From Ignavibacteriales bacterium (GTDB lineage Bacteria; Bacteroidota; Ignavibacteria; Ignavibacteriales; Ignavibacteriaceae), in contig DAIEML010000012.1 in the NCBI GenBank assembly GCA_027349615.1, positions 1-19,292 on the forward strand: a DNA stretch of 19,292 nucleotides, in the 5' to 3' direction. Below, in pieces: positions 16,188 to 19,292 of the stretch. Below the pieces are notes generated by a model. It saw nothing but the letters and a program-made list of their open reading frames with translations, was not told where the DNA came from and did no database searches. The first letter of the stretch is position 1; every line of letters begins with the position of its first letter. The translations under genes and the position numbers were made by a program.

Positions 16188-16494
16188 CAAAAATTTTATA
16201 AATAACAATTTTAAATTACTAACATCAATTTTATGACTATATACAAATAATTACAAGCAAAACATTCATAAAAATTACATTTATTTACAAATTCTAACTC
16301 TTTGAATCTATCTAATTTTACTGGAAGAAATTTTTATAATCTTTAAATAATAGGCATTAGGATAAATATTATTATAGTTTTATTAAGAACGGCAAGTGTT
16401 TAGAATGATAAAATTACATTATTTAATAATACTTGATTATCCATAAATGATTATTTATTTTAAATGTTCAGGTTTTAGAAAAGAAAGGTTACTC
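16188..16494. other. Divergent intergenic region, AT-rich
   Basis: These 307 bases separate the sensor-kinase gene (leftward) from the zinc-ribbon/rpsU genes (rightward) and must contain both promoters. I see no ORF with a credible start beyond a 16-codon upstream extension of the zinc-ribbon gene, no hairpin of note and no RNA gene. TTGATT near 16433 followed after 17 bases by TATTTT is a possible sigma-70-like pair for the rightward genes, but in such AT-rich DNA this is weak. Confidence 0.5.
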
Positions 16495-16875
16495 ATGGCA
16501 AGAATTAAGAATGTTGAGGCGTTCTGCTCATTTTGTAATGGGGTTAAGAAAATGGAATTGGCTGGCGAAGTTTTAGGCACTGATAAAACTAATAAATATT
16601 GGGCTAAGTGTAAAAAATGCAAACAAACTATGATTATAGATATAACTGAAGATGTAAAAGAAACAAAACCATCATTGGAAGGAATTGAAAATGAGAATTG
16701 TACTGTATATTCTCCAGATAAATCATTTTCAATAGGAGAATCTATATATCATAAAAATTGGGATGACTTTGGCAAAGTAATTTCAAAAGAAATACTATCA
16801 AATGGTCATAGTTCTATTGCAGTATCTTTTCAAAAATCGGGTTTAAAAAAACTAATTGAGTCATTAACAATTTAA
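16495..16875 (+). CDS. Small zinc-ribbon protein with C-terminal Tudor/CarD-like domain, unknown function
   Basis: 126 residues. The ATG at 16495 is chosen over an upstream in-frame ATG at 16447 because AAAGG stands 6 bases before it and the sequence MARIKNVEAFCSFC begins directly with the domain. Two CxxC pairs, C11/C14 and C39/C42, form a four-cysteine zinc ribbon. A polar linker (about 50-72) follows, then a C-terminal module with SIGESIYHKNWDDFGKV and VSFQKSGLKKLI, resembling the small beta-barrel (Tudor/KOW-like) found in CarD, TRCF and the UvrD/PcrA C-terminus (pattern G-x-x-h-x-H-x-x-F-G-x-G/K-V). That suggests contact with RNA polymerase, a nucleic acid or the ribosome; this is inference. 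It lies 22 bases before rpsU and is probably co-transcribed with it. No named family is recognised with certainty. Confidence 0.85.
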   Translation: MARIKNVEAFCSFCNGVKKMELAGEVLGTDKTNKYWAKCKKCKQTMIIDITEDVKETKPSLEGIENENCTVYSPDKSFSIGESIYHKNWDDFGKVISKEILSNGHSSIAVSFQKSGLKKLIESLTI

Positions 16876-16886
16876 TACCACAAAGT

Positions 16887-16893
16887 GAGGTGA
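16887..16893 (+). promoter_or_regulatory. Extended Shine-Dalgarno site of rpsU, deciding a TTG start
   Basis: GAGGTGA is fully complementary to the 16S anti-Shine-Dalgarno sequence UCACCUC, and its GAGG part ends 7 bases before TTG at 16898. It is the longest such match noticed in the window and makes the TTG start convincing. Confidence 0.85.
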
Positions 16894-16897
16894 TAAT

Positions 16898-17089
16898 TTG
16901 GTAGGAATAACCGTTGGCGATAACGAATCCATTGATAAAGCTCTTAGAAGATTTAAGAAAAAATATGAAAGATCCGGCGTACTTAAAGAATTTAAGAAAA
17001 GAACATTTTTCGTAAAACCTTCAATTAAGAAACGAATGGAAAAATTAAAAGCTGCTAGGCGCGCTCACCGAGTGGATAATGTAGAATAA
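16898..17089 (+). CDS. rpsU: Small ribosomal subunit protein bS21
   Basis: 63 residues, the normal length of bS21. The N-terminus MVGITVGDNESIDKALRRF and the following basic stretch (FKKKYERSGVL, then KRTFFVKPS and KKRMEKLKAARR) are diagnostic. It binds the 30S platform near the 3' end of 16S rRNA, next to the anti-Shine-Dalgarno, and supports initiation. The start codon is TTG, supported by the strong GAGGTGA site and by the conserved MVGITV beginning. In Flavobacterium, published work describes rpsU as keeping a strong Shine-Dalgarno and being autoregulated through bS21; whether that applies here is unknown, since several other genes in this window also have Shine-Dalgarno sites. It follows the zinc-ribbon gene by 22 bases and ends just before a hairpin terminator. 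Confidence 0.97.
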   Translation: MVGITVGDNESIDKALRRFKKKYERSGVLKEFKKRTFFVKPSIKKRMEKLKAARRAHRVDNVE

Positions 17090-17096
17090 TTTTCGT

Positions 17097-17121
17097 GCCC
17101 CTTTTTAGGGGCTTTTATTTT
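17097..17121 (+). terminator. rpsU: Rho-independent terminator of rpsU
   Basis: GCCCC (17097-17101) pairs with GGGGC (17108-17112) around a 6-base loop, followed by TTTTATTTT. It begins 8 bases after the rpsU stop and overlaps the last codons of the convergent LOG gene. The opposite strand lacks a U-tract after the stem, so it should work mainly rightward. Confidence 0.9.
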
Positions 17122-17972
17122 AATGCTAGTCTTGGTTCTACAATTTCACTCTCCTTCTTATTTAAATAATGTCGATCAAAATGCCTTACGATATTTTCAA
17201 ACGCTTCATCAACTGTATTACAAAAATTCAAATAATTTAAATCAGATTTATTTATAACACCATTTTCAACTAATTTGTCAAAATTCAGAATACTCTTCCA
17301 ATATTTTTCATCGTAAATAACTAAAAGCATTTTCTTTTTTATCTTGCCAGTCTGAAGAAGAGTAAGAATTTCAAAAAATTCATCCATTGTACCAAATCCG
17401 CCAGGAAATACTATCAAGCACTTTGCTAAGTAAGCGAACCAAAATTTTCGCATAAAGAAATAATGGAATTCGAATCTTAATTCTGGACTAACATATTTGT
17501 TCATAAATTGTTCGAATGGAATGCTTATGTTCAATCCAATTGAATAACCTCCGGCTAGCTTGGCTCCTCTGTTAGCAGCTTCCATAACCCCTGGGCCTCC
17601 GCCGGTACAAATTATAAATCTGTTTGCAAATGTTTCTAAATTCATTGACCATTCTGTAAGTCTTCTTGATAACTCAACTGCATCTTCATAATATTTAGAC
17701 ATATGAACTTGCTGCTGCGCTTTCCGTAATTCTTCCGCTAGTTTTGGAGTACTAGGGTTTATTGTCTTAAATCTATTTAGTTCAGCCAATGCATCTTTTC
17801 TAGATTTCAACCTAGCAGATCCGAAAAAGACTATCGTATCAATTATTTTATGTTTTTTAAATTCTTTCTGAGGCTCTAAAAATTCTGCGAGGATTCTTAG
17901 TATCCTTGCCTCTGAAGAATTTAAAAATTCTAAATCTTCATAAGCTTTTAGCAATGTTGTTTTCTTTGCCAT
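17115..17972 (-). CDS. LOG-family protein (TIGR00730-type Rossmann fold, lysine-decarboxylase-like)
   Basis: 285 residues. Core motifs of the LOG family are intact: FFGSAR (49-54), the nucleotide-binding TGGGPGVMEAANRG (123-136), the conserved R175 in FFMRKFW, and PGGFGTMDE (190-198) with the catalytic Glu. Characterised relatives are cytokinin riboside 5'-monophosphate phosphoribohydrolases or general nucleotide 5'-monophosphate N-glycosidases (PpnN type); older annotations call them lysine decarboxylases. Which reaction applies here is not decidable. About 45 residues precede the core and there is a long helical insert (about 60-115) between the first strand and the GGG loop, making it longer than the roughly 190-residue minimal LOG proteins. 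ATG at 17972, with only a distant GGAAA upstream. It is cytoplasmic and convergent with rpsU. Confidence 0.92.
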   Translation of the reverse strand: MAKKTTLLKAYEDLEFLNSSEARILRILAEFLEPQKEFKKHKIIDTIVFFGSARLKSRKDALAELNRFKTINPSTPKLAEELRKAQQQVHMSKYYEDAVELSRRLTEWSMNLETFANRFIICTGGGPGVMEAANRGAKLAGGYSIGLNISIPFEQFMNKYVSPELRFEFHYFFMRKFWFAYLAKCLIVFPGGFGTMDEFFEILTLLQTGKIKKKMLLVIYDEKYWKSILNFDKLVENGVINKSDLNYLNFCNTVDEAFENIVRHFDRHYLNKKESEIVEPRLALK

Positions 17973-18194
17973 ATATATATATTTCCAGTATTCTTCTTAA
18001 AAGTATTAGATTAGTTAGTTTAAAAGTCTTTCATTTCTTTTTGGAAATTTTATATTTGTTAATATTACTTTTGAATTTTATTTACACTTAAATAATAATC
18101 ATTTTAAATTTAAATTATAATCGCAATAAAATTAAATAAGATCAATTCAATAATAAAAAATATATTTAGCTTTTCTATATGGAGTTAGGATTAA

Positions 18195-19292
18195 ATGATA
18201 ATAAGAAAAACAGTTACTATTCTTTTAATATGTTTATTTCCTCTATTTGCAGCTTCGAAAGAGATAATAAAATCAAAAATTGAAACTGCATTGTCAAAAA
18301 TTCCTTCATCAACAAAAATAGCAATCTTAGTTTATAATCCACTTACACAAGACACAATATTTAAAATGAATCATACTGAGTCTATGATTCCTGCTTCAAA
18401 CACAAAATTATTTACAACCGCTACAGCTCTTTCAATTATGGGAGGAAATTTTTCATTAGCAACAAAAATTTTGTGCGACAATGAAAAAATTAAAAACGGA
18501 ATAATTAAAGGTAATTTATATATAAAAGGCTTTGGTAATTCTACTTTTACAACTGAAGATTTATTATCAATGATTATAGATTTGAAGAATAAAGGCATTA
18601 AAGAAATTACTGGCAACATCATCGGCGACGACTCATATTTTGATGAATTGTATACTCGTTCCGATTGGATTGATGATGAAACTGCAAATGTAAGACTTCC
18701 GCCAATTTCTGCATTAGTTATTGATAGAAATAGGACATTAGTTCAAAAGAAAATAAAAATTAGAAAAAGAAAACATGTTCGATATAAAATTGGAGAATAT
18801 TATTCTAATATATCCGATCCACCGCTTTATATTGCAAACCTTCTTAAAGAAAAATTAATTGAAAATGGAATTAAAGTCGATCGTTCTGCAACTAAAGGTA
18901 AAACTCCGAATGATGTTATTACTCTTTCAGAATCAAAAATATTATTAAAAGATTTAATTCAAAAGATAAATAAGCATAGTGATAATTTTTTAGCGGAATG
19001 CCTCTTCAAAACAGTTGGTGCTTTCTCATCTAGAGCTCAAGGAAATTCTTTTTATGCTACACAGGCTATTTTAAAATTTCTTAAAGATAACGGAATATTT
19101 TCAGAAGGAACTTCAGTTGTTGATGGCTCTGGTATTTCAAGATTTGATCTTGTAACAGTTGGTGCAATTGTTGGCTTATTAGATAAAATGTATTTCGATC
19201 TAAAAAATTATAAAGATTATTATAACTCATTGAGCATAGCAGGAATTGATGGGACTCTTCGTCATCGTATGAGAAGTAGTTCTGCAGAGAAT
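18195..19292 (+). CDS. dacB: D-alanyl-D-alanine carboxypeptidase/endopeptidase, PBP4 (DacB) type, C-terminus cut by window edge
   Basis: 366 residues are visible and the frame is open to the edge; the family is usually about 450-490 residues. A signal peptide (MIIRKTVTILLICLFPLFA) exports it to the periplasm. Peptidase S13 motifs: SxxK at S68-N-T-K71 in MIPASNTKLFT, with S68 as the acylated nucleophile, and SxN at S262-D-N264 in KHSDNFLAE; DGSGISRFD at about 310-318 is also characteristic. The third motif (KTG) should lie past the edge. It trims the terminal D-Ala and cuts cross-links in peptidoglycan. The insert between the first two motifs contains the usual SDWIDDE and ISALVIDRN elements. 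ATG at 18195 is preceded by AGGA. It is divergent from the LOG gene, with 222 AT-rich bases between. Confidence 0.93.
   Translation, partial: MIIRKTVTILLICLFPLFAASKEIIKSKIETALSKIPSSTKIAILVYNPLTQDTIFKMNHTESMIPASNTKLFTTATALSIMGGNFSLATKILCDNEKIKNGIIKGNLYIKGFGNSTFTTEDLLSMIIDLKNKGIKEITGNIIGDDSYFDELYTRSDWIDDETANVRLPPISALVIDRNRTLVQKKIKIRKRKHVRYKIGEYYSNISDPPLYIANLLKEKLIENGIKVDRSATKGKTPNDVITLSESKILLKDLIQKINKHSDNFLAECLFKTVGAFSSRAQGNSFYATQAILKFLKDNGIFSEGTSVVDGSGISRFDLVTVGAIVGLLDKMYFDLKNYKDYYNSLSIAGIDGTLRHRMRSSSAEN

Noticed and set aside
16447..16494. Longer start for the zinc-ribbon protein, or a separate 16-codon leader peptide
   Set aside because: The ATG at 16495 has AAAGG at good spacing and begins the recognisable domain; the extension has no ribosome site. 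A leader peptide would need its own stop, which is absent because it is in frame.
18371..18622. Minus-strand 83-codon ORF inside the dacB-like gene
   Set aside because: It overlaps the catalytic SxxK region of a well-supported S13 peptidase in the other direction and shows no independent support.
1..19292. CRISPR arrays, tRNA/rRNA genes, insertion sequences, toxin-antitoxin or phage-defence modules
   Set aside because: Scanning by eye found no regular repeat-spacer arrays, cloverleaf-like GC-rich segments, transposase motifs or defence-gene pairs; the window reads as ordinary chromosome.

Overview
The window is an AT-rich bacterial chromosome segment, most likely from the Ignavibacteria/Chlorobi side of the FCB (Bacteroidetes-Chlorobi) group. 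Three things point there. Two secreted proteins end in a type IX secretion (T9SS) C-terminal sorting domain with the NYPNPFNP signature. There is a periplasmic two-propeller histidine kinase of the Bacteroidetes type. About half of the genes nevertheless carry clear Shine-Dalgarno sequences, which is more Ignavibacteria/Chlorobi-like than classical Bacteroidetes. This assignment is inferred from protein style only. No RNA gene, insertion sequence, CRISPR array or phage gene was seen, and coding density is ordinary.

Layout. Positions 1-547 (-) hold the N-terminal part of an unrecognised exported protein. A gene-free AT-rich stretch follows (548-955), then a secreted M1 aminopeptidase with a T9SS tail (956-2974, -). 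Next comes a probable minus-strand operon (7358 down to 3065): a TPMT-like methyltransferase, a CYTH-domain protein and an AddB/RecB-type PD-(D/E)XK nuclease. The nuclease gene is split by one in-frame TAA at 4565-4567, and this is the most notable observation in the window. A small outer-membrane-barrel candidate (7415-8065, +) and an exported M14 carboxypeptidase (8243-9706, +) follow. They end at a strong bidirectional terminator shared with the convergent YCF48-type propeller protein (9835-11088, -), which has a T9SS tail. Upstream of that lies a DUF6588-like exported protein (11185-12240, -), then a two-component pair: NarL/FixJ response regulator (12399-13025, -) and large propeller sensor kinase (13131-16187, -). 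The right end has a small zinc-ribbon protein plus ribosomal protein bS21 (16495-17089, +), a LOG-family hydrolase (17115-17972, -), and the start of a PBP4/DacB-type D-Ala-D-Ala carboxypeptidase (18195 to the window edge, +).

How it fits together. Much of the window is envelope biology: exported peptidases, T9SS cargo, outer-membrane proteins and peptidoglycan maintenance. The sensor kinase and regulator are adjacent and co-oriented, so they are very likely cognate; their targets cannot be read from the sequence. The methyltransferase-CYTH-nuclease set looks co-transcribed, with an ATGA overlap between the last two, but no shared pathway is evident. I see no clear previously undescribed system. 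The best leads are the interrupted nuclease, the rpsU translation-initiation region with its zinc-ribbon partner gene, and several small structured intergenic elements.
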